Positions 26,293 through 35,133 of a DNA stretch of 64,000 nucleotides are shown in pieces. The position numbers and the translations under genes were made by a program. The notes below the pieces were generated by a model. The model was not told the DNA's origin. It did no database searches and was given only the letters and a program-made list of their open reading frames with translations. The first letter of the stretch is position 1. Each line of letters opens with the position of its first letter. This DNA is from Arthrobacter sp. OAP107 (lineage in GTDB: Bacteria; Actinomycetota; Actinomycetes; Actinomycetales; Micrococcaceae): contig NZ_JBEPOK010000001.1 in the NCBI RefSeq assembly GCF_040546765.1, forward strand, positions 1,736,001-1,800,000, given 5' to 3'.

Positions 26293-26787
26293 ATGGACAT
26301 CACCAGGACCGCACACGTGACGCGGACGAAGCTGGCCGCGACCGCTGCAGCCCTGGCATGCGCCGCGCTCGTGCTCAGCGGCTGCAGCAGCTCCGGCGGG
26401 GACGGGCGGTACTTCGCCACCTCGGAAGGACAGAACGGCGACATCGTCGTCGTGGACGGTGACCAGATCACCTACTTCGACACCGCCAGCCGCCAGGACC
26501 TCGCCTGCCACTCCATCAACTCCGTCCTCGACGACCCGAAGACGGCCGCGGCGAAGGGCGAGCTCAAGGACGCCTACACCGTCCGCGGCACCGGCAAGAT
26601 CAACGAGTCCAAGTCCTCCGTGGACTGGACCGAGGCTGGCCGCAGCACCACCGAGACCGGCTCGATCAGCTTCGGCAAGGACAAGTCGACCATGGAGTTC
26701 GTCTTCTCCAACGGCGTCAACGACGTCGTGCTCGTGCCAGTCGACAGCGAGCAGGGCAAGGCCGTCAAGACCAAGTACTGCGGCTGA
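26293..26787 (+). CDS. Secreted lipoprotein
   Basis: 164 residues from ATG 26293, after GACGAGAAGACC. The signal peptide has a basic start (MDITRTAHVTRTKL), a hydrophobic AATAAALACAALVL and the lipobox LSGC at residues 29-32. The mature part is about 130 residues with beta-rich repeats (GDIVVVDGDQITYFD, KSTMEFVFSNGVNDVVLV) and ends TKYCG; Cys near residue 72 and the last Cys could form a disulfide. It lies beside conjugation genes and is possibly an envelope component. Family not recognised. Confidence 0.75.
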   Translation: MDITRTAHVTRTKLAATAAALACAALVLSGCSSSGGDGRYFATSEGQNGDIVVVDGDQITYFDTASRQDLACHSINSVLDDPKTAAAKGELKDAYTVRGTGKINESKSSVDWTEAGRSTTETGSISFGKDKSTMEFVFSNGVNDVVLVPVDSEQGKAVKTKYCG

Positions 26788-26830
26788 GGAGGCTGACCCC
26801 TTGACTGCCCCGATCGACCTGCAGTACCGG

Positions 26831-26873
26831 AGCCCCGTGGACCACGCGTCCGCGGGGCTCTGCCTTTTCTCTC
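26831..26873 (+). terminator. Rho-independent terminator
   Basis: 12-bp stem AGCCCCGTGGAC / GTCCGCGGGGCT with one G-U pair and a 5-nt loop, followed by CTGCCTTTTCT. It ends the lipoprotein transcript. Confidence 0.85.
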
Positions 26874-26916
26874 CCAGGACGCGCCCGTGCGCCAGACAGG
26901 ATGCAGGAGGTCGGGC

Positions 26917-27381
26917 ATGACGCTCATCGGACCGACCAGGTACTACAAGGGGCGGGTGGCGTACCCCAGCGACGAGCAGCTGCGCACGGCAAGAGCCACC
27001 TGGGATTTCGACGACATCCGCCGGCCGACGGACGATGTGGACTGCACGCACATCCAGCTGATCGAAGTCTCCGGCCGCAACGCGGGGGAGCGGCGGCAGC
27101 TCGAGGAGGAGAAACTCACACGCTTCTTCGACTACATCGGCACCCGGGCCGGCTTCCGGGTGCTCACCCACCAGAAGAAGCCGGACTCGGCCACTTCGGC
27201 CTTCGTTTCGCACGAGATCGTCTACGTCATCGAGTCCCGGCCGACCAGGGGGTACGCCAAGCTCACCCTGCGCTCGGAGCTGCCGCGCAGCGGGACCGCC
27301 GGTGCCGTCTCGGACATCTTCAGCGCCGAGGGAATCGACCGCATCTCGCGGATCTTCGACAAGGGCCCCCGGAGGGATTGA
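26917..27381 (+). CDS. Hypothetical protein
   Basis: 154 residues from ATG 26917 behind GGAGGTCGGGC. It starts MTLIGPTRYYKGRVAYPSDE and continues IQLIEVSGRNAGERRQLEEE, FDYIGTRAGFRVLTHQKK and VSHEIVYVIESRPTRGYAKL. Length, codon pattern, ribosome site and a terminator right after the stop support a real gene. There are no transmembrane segments or cysteines apart from one. Family not recognised. Confidence 0.72.
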   Translation: MTLIGPTRYYKGRVAYPSDEQLRTARATWDFDDIRRPTDDVDCTHIQLIEVSGRNAGERRQLEEEKLTRFFDYIGTRAGFRVLTHQKKPDSATSAFVSHEIVYVIESRPTRGYAKLTLRSELPRSGTAGAVSDIFSAEGIDRISRIFDKGPRRD

Positions 27382-27422
27382 GGCCGGTGCTGCAGTACGA
27401 CTGCCGCCCGACGAGAAAGGAA

Positions 27423-27457
27423 GACCCCGTGGACATCACGTCCACGGGGTCTTCTTG
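27423..27457 (+). terminator. Rho-independent terminator
   Basis: Perfect 12-bp stem GACCCCGTGGAC / GTCCACGGGGTC with loop ATCAC, then TTCTTGTG. It also separates this gene from the convergent conjugation operon ending at 27489. Confidence 0.9.
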
Positions 27458-27488
27458 TGTCTGACTGGCTGGCAGTCCCGTATGAGCC

Positions 27489-28001
27489 CTACAGCCGTCC
27501 GCCCTTCAGGCGCAGCGCCCGGTACTCCTCGATCGTCTCCGGCGGCCGTCCGTACTTTGGCGCATGTGTCTCGACGAAATCGATCTCGGCCCAGATGTCC
27601 CGGTGCCGGACCCGCGACCTGGCCAGCACCGCAAGCGCGGTTACTGAAACGACCACGTTGGCCAGCCACCACAAGATGGCGATGAGGACCGCCGCCTGGA
27701 CCAGTCCCCGTTCAGAGGAGCCCGTCTGTGCTGCCACGGCCGCCAGGGCCGTTGAACTACCCAAAGCCATGCACCCGAGCAGGAGCCCGGCCACCCAACC
27801 CTCCGTCGGCACCCGCCGGCGCGCCAGATCAGCGGGGCTGTCGCGATGGCGGACCAGCCGCAGCGCCTCGCGCAGGAAGAACACAGCAGCCAACGCGGCC
27901 AGGCAGTTCACCGCCAGCTCGCGCGGTCCCTCGAGCCACCAGCGCCCCGAGTGCCACCAGCCCAGCGGAAACTCGTCGCGCGCCTTGCCTCGCAGATTCA
28001 T
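27489..28001 (-). CDS. Integral membrane protein, end of T4SS-like operon
   Basis: 170 residues taking ATG 28001 (second of two close ATGs; AAAGGA is properly spaced only for this one). Three or four hydrophobic stretches are visible: ELAVNCLAALAAVFFLREAL, WVAGLLLGCMALGSSTALAA, and VQAAVLIAILWWLANVVVSV. The tail is soluble (HRDIWAEIDFVETH). It is the last gene of the minus-strand cluster after the VirB6-like gene, with 77 bp between. It is probably an accessory membrane protein of the conjugation apparatus. Confidence 0.72.
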   Translation of the reverse strand: MNLRGKARDEFPLGWWHSGRWWLEGPRELAVNCLAALAAVFFLREALRLVRHRDSPADLARRRVPTEGWVAGLLLGCMALGSSTALAAVAAQTGSSERGLVQAAVLIAILWWLANVVVSVTALAVLARSRVRHRDIWAEIDFVETHAPKYGRPPETIEEYRALRLKGGRL

Positions 28002-28078
28002 CCGTTCCATCCTTTCCCCCGTGGCAGGCAAAGGGCGGCGCACCCCTTGTCGGAGTGCGCCGCCCTCATCACCAACGA

Positions 28079-31000
28079 TCAGTTCTTCGGGTCCTCAGCC
28101 GGCTTCCTCCGCGACACGGGACCGTCCGTGCGCTTCGGAGCCGGATCCGCCGTCCGCCGCGGCTGGGCCGGAGCCGGCTGCGACGGCTTCGGGGCCGGGG
28201 CCTTCGGAGCCTGAGCCGCCGGTGCCGATCGACGTCCGCTGCGTGGAGTCGGCTGGACACCCTGGCTGCCCTGAGTGCCTCCGGTAACCCGGCCACCGAC
28301 ACGGGGCTGGGTAGAAGCAGGAGCAGGAGCCGGGGCCTGCAGGCGCTGACCGGACTGGCCCTGCGCCTGCGCCGAAGCGCCGGTGCGGGGCTGGACCGGA
28401 GCCCGGTGGGCACTGCCCTGGCCGGTCGGAGCCTGGACCGGAGCCTGCGGGCTGCGGCGCTGGCTGCCGCTGGCCTGCGGGATACCCGGTCCTGCCTGCA
28501 CAGCACGGGAGCCGGAACCCGCGTTGGCCTGCGGCTGCTGGCCTTCGGCGGCCCGCGTCGCCCGGGTGCCCGGAATCCCCGGGACCGCTGCGACGACGGG
28601 GTTCACCTGCGCGGGCCCGACGGTGCCAGCGGTGAAGCGCGGGCCCCGGCCCGAGGAGGCCGGAGCCGCCTGCTGTCCGGTGCCGAACTGCGTCGGTGCC
28701 GACTGGCCGGCGTCCGCCTTGCGGCCACGGCTGGTGTGCGCACCGCTATCGGTGCCGCCCGTGAGCCCGTCCCGCTTCTGGCCCTGACCCTGGCCATGGC
28801 CTGGCTGCCCGGTACCAGGAGCGCCCTGCGCGCCGCCGAGCCCGAAGCTCGTCTGGCCGCCGGTGGCCTGGCCGCCCCGCGAGGAGGGACCCTGGCCGGT
28901 GCTGTAGCCGAGGTTCGACAGGCCGCCCTTGCCGCTCAGGGTCTGAGCAGTCTCCTTGTCGGAGCGGGAGCTCCCCGCCTTGCCGCCCGTGAGCTGCAGA
29001 GGACCGCCCTTGTCGCCGGGACCCTCGGGACCACCAGCGGACGGGCCGCGGCCGCCGCTGTCACCACCACCGCCGGGAACCGGACCGGGGCCGGCGGGGC
29101 TGCCGCCGTCGGGGCCGGCTTCCGGACCGTCGTTCGGACCGGCGGCCAGGGCCAGTGCGCCCTTCCCGGCAGCAAGCGACTTCTGCTCACCGTTCAGGCC
29201 GCCGGCGTTGGTCGACGAGCCCTTGCTGCCACCGGGGGTGCCGCCGGGCTTCGTGGCCCCGCTGCCGCCGAGCTTGCCGCCGACGCCGGAGGCGAGCTTG
29301 TTACCCATGGCCATGCCCGCTCCGGCCCCGGCTCCCGCAGCCAGCGCGGGGAGCATGCCGCTCTTGTCCGGCTTCGGTGCGGTGTTGGTCTCGAGGAACT
29401 TGTCCACGAGCTTGGTGAACACCTCGTCCATCGCCTGCAGCACGACCTTGCGCACCCGCAGGAGCGCCAAGGTGATGCCGATGATCAGCAGCGAGGAGAT
29501 CAGGGTCAGGATGACCACGATGATCCCGCCGAGCATGCCTGAGCCCCACAGGCCGTCCTCGGACATCCAGGCCGACACCGGTCCGGAGATGATGTCCGGG
29601 ATGGAGATCAGCAGCTCCGAGACGAACTGGTAGATGAACAGCGTCACCAGCACCTCGAGGATCAGTGCGACGGAGTAGACGATCACCTTGCTGATCGCGG
29701 CGATCGCGCCCAGCGTGGCGAACGGCACCGCGGCCACGAGGCTGAAGGTGCGCTTGACCGCGCCCACCAGCATGCCGATGGCGTACCAGAAGCCGAGCAG
29801 GACCATGCTGCCCAACACGACGCCGGCGTTCTGCCAGTACATGAACTTCGCCGGGCCCGTGCCGACCTGGCTGACCGCCATGTGGTCCTCGCGGGTCAGG
29901 CCGCTGGTGACGTTGTTCGAGCTGTACATCGTCATCGAGTCGGGGCCGAAGCCGGTGTTCAGGTAGTTGTACGCCGACAGCGCCGACATGTTGCAGGAGA
30001 CCGGGGCGTTGTCCGCCCAGACCGAGAACCCACAGCCGTGCTTGGTGCCCTGGGTCGAGAAGCTCGTCGTGTTCCCGCCCGGGTTCGAGGAGGTCAGGCC
30101 CTTGCCGCCGGCCGCCAGCACCGGGTGGTTGGTCGGGATGTAGTCCGACTCGCCGTGCCCGCCGAAGTTGTCGCTGTCACCGTAGGACTTCTTGTCGATG
30201 AACCACTCCTTCTTCACGTCGCTGTTGACCGGCAGGTTGGTAATCGCGCTCTTGATGCCCGACTCGAAGTCCGACGCCGATGTAATTTGGCCCGAGATGT
30301 AGCTGTTGAGCATGCCGAAGGTCTCGCCCACGGCGTTGAAGTCACCCGCCGGGCTGCCCTCCATGCCGACCAGGCTGTTCTTCCAGGCCGTCTCGGCATT
30401 GGTCGCACCGGGGCCCACGCTGATGTCGCGGAAGGTCGAACCGTGCGCCTGCTTGTTGATCGCCAGTGCCGTCGTGCGCACCGACATCATCGCGTTGTTG
30501 CTGGCCTGGCCGTTGTCCCAGGCGATAACGGCCTCATCGGGAACGCCGAGACGGTCGTTCATCATCCAGGCCTCGAAGTCCACGTACGTGGAGAGCACCA
30601 CACGGGTCGGGCCGGCGTGCTGGCCCAGCAGCGAGTCATCGAACTTGTCCAGGACGCCGGTGTACATCGAACCCATCAGCGGAAGGCCCACGCCAATGAA
30701 GACGACGCGCACGACGAGCTTCTTGATCGCCGAGCCGCGGTCCATCTTCTTGAACAGCACCAGGCCAATAATCAGGAATCCGATGAAGAGCGGGACCAGC
30801 GCCTCCCAGGCGATGGACTGCAGCAGGCCGTACCAGCTTGCGATCCAGTGCTGCAGGCCCGCCAGGGCACCGCCGCCGGCCTGGCCACCGGTCATCCCGT
30901 CGGCGAGGTCCTGCTGGTGCGCGCTGTTCGTATTGCCGCCGGAGTCCGCGACGCCTGCGACCGCCTGGTAGAACCACATGAACGGGTTCAGCACCTTCAG

Positions 31001-31618
31001 CAGCTGGATGATGAGATAGAACAGCGTGCCCACGGCCAGCGCCATCGCGTAGAGCAGCCAGATCGCGCCGCCGCCGATGAGCGACAGGATCTGTCCACCG
31101 ATGCCCGAGGACATCGTGTCCAGGCCGAGGTCGGCGTTGGCCGCGCCGAAGTGGGCGTAGTCCACCATGCCGGAGTAGACGTTCTTGCCGCTGCCGCTGG
31201 CTGTCGCATTCAGCGTGTCGTACCCGATGGTCTGCGTGGAGCCCGTCGCCTCGGCGAAGAGCCAGCCGACTACGTTGAAGAGGCTGAATTCGGAGTCGGC
31301 GTAGCCGAGCATGTCGCCGCCCGTCGCCGGGTCGGCGGTGATCGCCCGCCAGTCCTCGTTCATCCGATCCTCGGGCTTGTCCTTGCCTTCGGGGGAGTTC
31401 TCCTGACTGAAGTACGTCGAGGCATTCGACGCCAGCTGGTACAGCGAGTAATTGTCGCGGTCCTCGTCGTCGGCAGCGTGTGCCGATGGCGCGAACACCG
31501 TCATCAGCAGCGGCACAACCAGTGCCACGAGCAGCGACAGAGCCAGGACGCGCACCAGCCCGCCCCGGGCAGTCGCCGCGGCCCGGGCCCGCGCCGCGAG
31601 CGTGATGGTCCCGTTCAT
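28079..31618 (-). CDS. Large VirB6/TrbL-like conjugation membrane protein with long low-complexity tail
   Basis: 1179 residues from ATG 31618 behind GGAAGGGAAAG. An N-terminal signal/anchor (VRVLALSLLVALVVPLLMT, with AHA before ADDEDR) is followed by hydrophobic helices around IGGQILSLIGGGAIWLLYAM, LVPLFIGFLIIGLVLF, LVAAVPFATLGAIAAISKVI and GGIIVVILTLISSLLIIGI. An extracellular region of about 250 residues lies between them. From about residue 830 to the end the chain is Gly/Pro/Gln/Ala-rich, with fragments such as GGTPGGSKGSS and APKAPAPKPSQPAPAQPRR. Topology and operon place it as the polytopic channel component of a Gram-positive type IV secretion system. Confidence 0.8.
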   Translation of the reverse strand: MNGTITLAARARAAATARGGLVRVLALSLLVALVVPLLMTVFAPSAHAADDEDRDNYSLYQLASNASTYFSQENSPEGKDKPEDRMNEDWRAITADPATGGDMLGYADSEFSLFNVVGWLFAEATGSTQTIGYDTLNATASGSGKNVYSGMVDYAHFGAANADLGLDTMSSGIGGQILSLIGGGAIWLLYAMALAVGTLFYLIIQLLKVLNPFMWFYQAVAGVADSGGNTNSAHQQDLADGMTGGQAGGGALAGLQHWIASWYGLLQSIAWEALVPLFIGFLIIGLVLFKKMDRGSAIKKLVVRVVFIGVGLPLMGSMYTGVLDKFDDSLLGQHAGPTRVVLSTYVDFEAWMMNDRLGVPDEAVIAWDNGQASNNAMMSVRTTALAINKQAHGSTFRDISVGPGATNAETAWKNSLVGMEGSPAGDFNAVGETFGMLNSYISGQITSASDFESGIKSAITNLPVNSDVKKEWFIDKKSYGDSDNFGGHGESDYIPTNHPVLAAGGKGLTSSNPGGNTTSFSTQGTKHGCGFSVWADNAPVSCNMSALSAYNYLNTGFGPDSMTMYSSNNVTSGLTREDHMAVSQVGTGPAKFMYWQNAGVVLGSMVLLGFWYAIGMLVGAVKRTFSLVAAVPFATLGAIAAISKVIVYSVALILEVLVTLFIYQFVSELLISIPDIISGPVSAWMSEDGLWGSGMLGGIIVVILTLISSLLIIGITLALLRVRKVVLQAMDEVFTKLVDKFLETNTAPKPDKSGMLPALAAGAGAGAGMAMGNKLASGVGGKLGGSGATKPGGTPGGSKGSSTNAGGLNGEQKSLAAGKGALALAAGPNDGPEAGPDGGSPAGPGPVPGGGGDSGGRGPSAGGPEGPGDKGGPLQLTGGKAGSSRSDKETAQTLSGKGGLSNLGYSTGQGPSSRGGQATGGQTSFGLGGAQGAPGTGQPGHGQGQGQKRDGLTGGTDSGAHTSRGRKADAGQSAPTQFGTGQQAAPASSGRGPRFTAGTVGPAQVNPVVAAVPGIPGTRATRAAEGQQPQANAGSGSRAVQAGPGIPQASGSQRRSPQAPVQAPTGQGSAHRAPVQPRTGASAQAQGQSGQRLQAPAPAPASTQPRVGGRVTGGTQGSQGVQPTPRSGRRSAPAAQAPKAPAPKPSQPAPAQPRRTADPAPKRTDGPVSRRKPAEDPKN

Positions 31619-31653
31619 CTTTCCCTTCCTGTCTGTCGTGTCCGTGATGGCCG

Positions 31654-33939
31654 TCATGACTTACCCAGCTTCCGGGGGGCCGTCCCGGCCTTCTTCATGG
31701 CCTTCCTGCGGTCGGCCCGCCCCACCTGGTCCTCAGAGCGGTCGTCCTCGGACTCGACGCTCTGGCGGGCGCTGGTGAGCTTCGCGCCGGGTGCCGGCTT
31801 GTCCTTCATCAGCTGGTCCATCCGGGCCGCCTCGTCGGCCTTGGCGGCCTCCAGGCGAACCTGCCTGCGCTGGGCCTCGCGGAAGGGGTTGATCCCCAGC
31901 GCGAGGTCGAGGTGGAAGACCACGTTCGACACGTCCCGGCGAAGGTAGGTAAGGTTCTCGCCCTTGGTCGTGATGAGCTGGGCGAGGTCCGGCGGGATCT
32001 GCTGGTGCAGCTGCTTCTGGTACTCCGCCACCGTGCGGTCGCGCATCGGCCCGAAGAGCGTGTAGTCCGCGGCGTCGAACTTGTTGAAGTCCGAGTCCGC
32101 GAGCATCTTGTCGACGTCGTTGTAGCTGTAGACCACGCGGCCGCCGCGCTCGTGCATGTGGTCGAACTGGTCGCGCAGGTACTTCTTGACGCGGTCGTCA
32201 ATCTGCTCGGTGCCGTGGATCACCACGGTGTCCCCGAGCCCGAGCTTGCCGACGGCGAAGCCGACGATGTTGACCAGCTGGGCCATTGCCACGCCCTTGC
32301 CCCGGCGCATCAGCCGCGAGAAGTCGTAGACCACGCGCCGGGCATCCCGGACCCCGTCCACGGCCGATGCCGTGTGGTTATTGAACAGGTCGCCGTTCGT
32401 GCTGAGCATCGTGTTCGCGATGCCGCGCAGCACGTTGTACGCGCGCAGCTGGTCGGGGTCGGTCTTGCTTGAGTTCAGCAGGGCCTTGTGCGCGGTGTCG
32501 AGGTACGAGACGAACATCTGCAGTCGCGGTACCTGCTGGTGCGGGATGTTGACCACACGCAGGCGGTGCCGCTGGTCCTTGGCGTTATGCCGCCACATGC
32601 CCTGCTCGACGTAGAAGTCGGTCGCCGTGTCCTCCAGCGCGGAGCGGATGATCGAGCCGATGGCCCCGTCCGTGGTCTCGTAGAGCTGCTCAAACATCAG
32701 CTTGAGCTTCTCCATCTGCGCGGCGAAGACCGTCAGTTCGTCGTCCTCGTCGCCGAACAGCTCGAAGGGGTTGACGTCACCGCGGTTCAGGTCCACGCGC
32801 GAGGTCAGCCGCTCGAAGTTCGGGCCCAGCTTGTCCAGGTCCGCCCCGTCCAGCACGAGGTGGACCACCGAGCCGTTGCCGAGCATGCAGGCCTGCGAGA
32901 TCTTCGAGCACCACATGTTCGACACACGCTGGCGATCCAGGTACTCGCTCAGGGTCGCGTCTGCCACGACAACGTGGTGCTCGTACCGGTTCACGTCCAT
33001 GAGTACGGCCGAGTTGTTGACGTCGCCGACCATGTAGCCGACGTACTCGCCGCCCCGGTCGTTCAGGCCGTTAGTCACCAGCGAGTACGAACCCGCGAGC
33101 TCGGTCGAAGTGAAGTGGAAGCCCTTGCCGCGCTTCTTCTCGTTGTTCTTGAACAGGCCCGAGAGTTCCTGGCGCTGCTCGCCGGCGTACGCCGCAGCCT
33201 TCAGCGTGCCGAAGCGGTCGATGTACAGGCGCGTGACGCGGTCGACCGAGTCGTCCAGCGTCTCGAGGTCCGGAGCCTTGAGAAACAGGCGGTTGTGCAC
33301 CGACAGGTAGCTCGCGCCGTCCTGGATCTCGCCGATGGTGACCTCCAGGTCAGAGGAGATCTTGGCGGCCTTGCGCTTGGAGGAGGTCGTGCCGGTCTCC
33401 TCCTGCTCGTTCGCGTCAAGGCGGTCGAGCTTCTCCGACTGCTTGGTGAACGAATCCACCCACTTCTCGTCCATCCGGCGCACCTGCTCCAGGACGACCG
33501 CGGTGACGCGCTCGTCGAGCCCGTCCGGGATCCGGTCGATGCCCCAGAACGCGGCGAAGTTGTCGTGGGCGGCGTCGTCGTGGAAGAACGCGAGCACGCA
33601 CGCCACGGAACCGTCGACCTCGAAGTAGTCGGAGCGGAAGGCGTACTTCTCCCGAGGCTTGAGCGCCAGCAGGTGCGGATACGAGTCGAACCGCCCTTCC
33701 AGCTTCTTCATCTCCTGGCGGCGCTGCCACCAGTTCTTCTTCGGCTCGGCCACCTCGGCCGGCTCAGCGGCGACCGCCGGCGCGGTCACCTCGGACGGCT
33801 CCGCCGTCCCGTCCGTGGCGGGATCGCCGTCGAGAGCGGCCTCCAGTTCATCCACGGCCGGCACGGCCGTCGCGTCCCCGCCCCGGGGCTTCTTACCCGG
33901 AATGCCCAGCTGCGCGCGGGCCTTCGTCATCAGCGCCAT
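31654..33939 (-). CDS. VirB4/TraC-like conjugation protein lacking a recognisable Walker A
   Basis: 761 residues from ATG 33939 behind GAAGGGTGAC. Long segments follow the VirB4 layout: LHNRLFLKAPDLETL-type N domain (SVHNRLFLKAPDLETLDDS), then VVHLVLDGADLDKLGPNF and RGDVNPFELFGDEDD, RRVVYDFSRLMRRGKG in the Walker B position, and TVVIHGTEQIDDRVKKYL. Nowhere is there a GxxxxGK[ST]; the site where it should stand reads LSEYLDRQRVSNMW. Either it is a degenerate ATPase with a structural role, or the nucleotide is bound atypically. It sits between the VirB3-like and VirB6-like genes with short gaps (41 and 35 bp). Confidence 0.72.
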   Translation of the reverse strand: MALMTKARAQLGIPGKKPRGGDATAVPAVDELEAALDGDPATDGTAEPSEVTAPAVAAEPAEVAEPKKNWWQRRQEMKKLEGRFDSYPHLLALKPREKYAFRSDYFEVDGSVACVLAFFHDDAAHDNFAAFWGIDRIPDGLDERVTAVVLEQVRRMDEKWVDSFTKQSEKLDRLDANEQEETGTTSSKRKAAKISSDLEVTIGEIQDGASYLSVHNRLFLKAPDLETLDDSVDRVTRLYIDRFGTLKAAAYAGEQRQELSGLFKNNEKKRGKGFHFTSTELAGSYSLVTNGLNDRGGEYVGYMVGDVNNSAVLMDVNRYEHHVVVADATLSEYLDRQRVSNMWCSKISQACMLGNGSVVHLVLDGADLDKLGPNFERLTSRVDLNRGDVNPFELFGDEDDELTVFAAQMEKLKLMFEQLYETTDGAIGSIIRSALEDTATDFYVEQGMWRHNAKDQRHRLRVVNIPHQQVPRLQMFVSYLDTAHKALLNSSKTDPDQLRAYNVLRGIANTMLSTNGDLFNNHTASAVDGVRDARRVVYDFSRLMRRGKGVAMAQLVNIVGFAVGKLGLGDTVVIHGTEQIDDRVKKYLRDQFDHMHERGGRVVYSYNDVDKMLADSDFNKFDAADYTLFGPMRDRTVAEYQKQLHQQIPPDLAQLITTKGENLTYLRRDVSNVVFHLDLALGINPFREAQRRQVRLEAAKADEAARMDQLMKDKPAPGAKLTSARQSVESEDDRSEDQVGRADRRKAMKKAGTAPRKLGKS

Positions 33940-33980
33940 GTCACCCTTCGTCCTTCCTTTGTTCGTCCAGCTCGGCCCGG

Positions 33981-34880
33981 TCAGTTCAGTGAGGCCTTGA
34001 GAGAGTGCAGGTCGTCCTCGATGCCCTGGTAGAAGACCCGCAGCATGGGCTCGGTCTCCTCGCGGTCGAGGACCGTAGCCTCCTTGATCATCAGCGCGGA
34101 CCCCTCGACCTCGGACTGCAGCACCATGTGCGCCCGGCGCAGAGCGTCAGCGCTCTTGCCCTTGAGCAGCAGGTACTGGTGGATCGAGGTGAACTTGCCA
34201 CCGACGTGCTGCGTGAGGATGTCATACTGCTCGTTCTGCAGCTCGATCAGGTCAGGGTCGCGGACCTCGAGGGCGTGGTTGCGGTGCTCGAGCGAGGCCA
34301 CCTGGTGGTAGATCCGCTGCGGCTCCTTCGTGGTGACGAAGGCCCACTCGCAGTTCGTGTCGATCTTGCGCCAGAAGGCGTCGACCCGGTCCAGGATGCC
34401 GATGCGGTCCTCGTCGAAGAGCAGGTACGACGCTGAGCCGACGACCAGGTAGACCTGCCCCTCACCGCAGTCGGAGAAGTGGATCCGGCCGTCCTCCTCG
34501 ATGCCGTCGATACCGACGATCGAGTAGAAGTCGCTCGGGTCCGAGCTGCGGCGGGTGAAGACGTTGCGTGCCCGGGACGGGGCGTACGCCAGCAGGGCGG
34601 GCACGTTCATCGCCCGCAGCTCCTTGGTCTTGGTCATGCCGCCGAAGTAGACGATCAGTGCCAGGCCCCAGATGACGAAGAGCGTGATGAACACCGGACC
34701 CGAGCTCGCCACGAAGGTCTGCGTCACCGCCCACAGCAGCGCCAGCGCGCCCCCGCCGAAGAAGAACAGCTGCTTGATGGGGGAGGGCTTGGCCGCCCAG
34801 CCGCCCTTGCTGAGCGTGATCTCGTGGTCGAGGAATGACCTGTTGAGGCTCGTCGGCACCTTGTACGACATCTTCGCCAT
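33981..34880 (-). CDS. VirB3/VirB4 N-domain-like T4SS membrane protein
   Basis: 299 residues from ATG 34880 (upstream GGGAGAG). It begins with a soluble stretch, then two helices, LFFFGGGALALLWAVTQTFV and GPVFITLFVIWGLALIVYFG, as in VirB3/PrgI-like proteins. The 200-residue remainder (DFYSIVGIDGIEEDGRIHFS, EWAFVTTKEPQRIYHQ, IHQYLLLKGKSADALRRAH) resembles the N-terminal domain of VirB4-type proteins. It is the first gene of the minus-strand T4SS operon, with an operator-like cluster upstream at 34951-34995. Confidence 0.7.
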   Translation of the reverse strand: MAKMSYKVPTSLNRSFLDHEITLSKGGWAAKPSPIKQLFFFGGGALALLWAVTQTFVASSGPVFITLFVIWGLALIVYFGGMTKTKELRAMNVPALLAYAPSRARNVFTRRSSDPSDFYSIVGIDGIEEDGRIHFSDCGEGQVYLVVGSASYLLFDEDRIGILDRVDAFWRKIDTNCEWAFVTTKEPQRIYHQVASLEHRNHALEVRDPDLIELQNEQYDILTQHVGGKFTSIHQYLLLKGKSADALRRAHMVLQSEVEGSALMIKEATVLDREETEPMLRVFYQGIEDDLHSLKASLN

Positions 34881-34950
34881 GAATCTCTCCCTGCTGCCAC
34901 CACTGATTTGTCTGCGCCTGTCCGAATGCCCTCATAGATGAGGGATACAT

Positions 34951-34995
34951 GACAACTCTACCTTAGATAGACCTATCGAATTGAGCGCGACTGAC
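34951..34995. promoter_or_regulatory. Operator-like cluster (family member b) before the T4SS operon
   Basis: AACTCTACCTTAGATAGACC followed by TATCGAATTGAGCGCGACTG. The words CCTATCGAAT and GATAG are shared with the sites at 24.86, 37.6 and 47.65 kb. It lies 70-115 bp upstream of the first T4SS start codon. Confidence 0.5.
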
Positions 34996-35133
34996 GCAAG
35001 AATGGCATCGCCCAACGGACTTGGACGTGCGATCCGATGCCGTCGGGCGGTGCTGTGGCGTGCTGATGTAAGTGGGCGGGCAGTCTATCGGACTGGCCCC
35101 CGAATAATCATTCAGGAACGAGTCCCCACAACC

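Noticed and set aside
26101..27213. 370-residue minus-strand open frame opposite two small plus-strand genes
   Set aside because: Antisense shadow; the plus strand has a lipobox protein, ribosome sites and two terminators in the correct orientation.
29882..31948. Very long plus-strand open frame opposite the VirB6/VirB4-like genes
   Set aside because: Composition (Val/Arg/Ala/Gly/His-rich, no motifs) is what GC-rich antisense frames give; the minus-strand proteins have membrane helices, motifs and ribosome sites.
32488..34032. 514-residue plus-strand open frame opposite the VirB4-like gene
   Set aside because: Antisense shadow with repetitive VQVR/LEVR composition; no ribosome site or homology.
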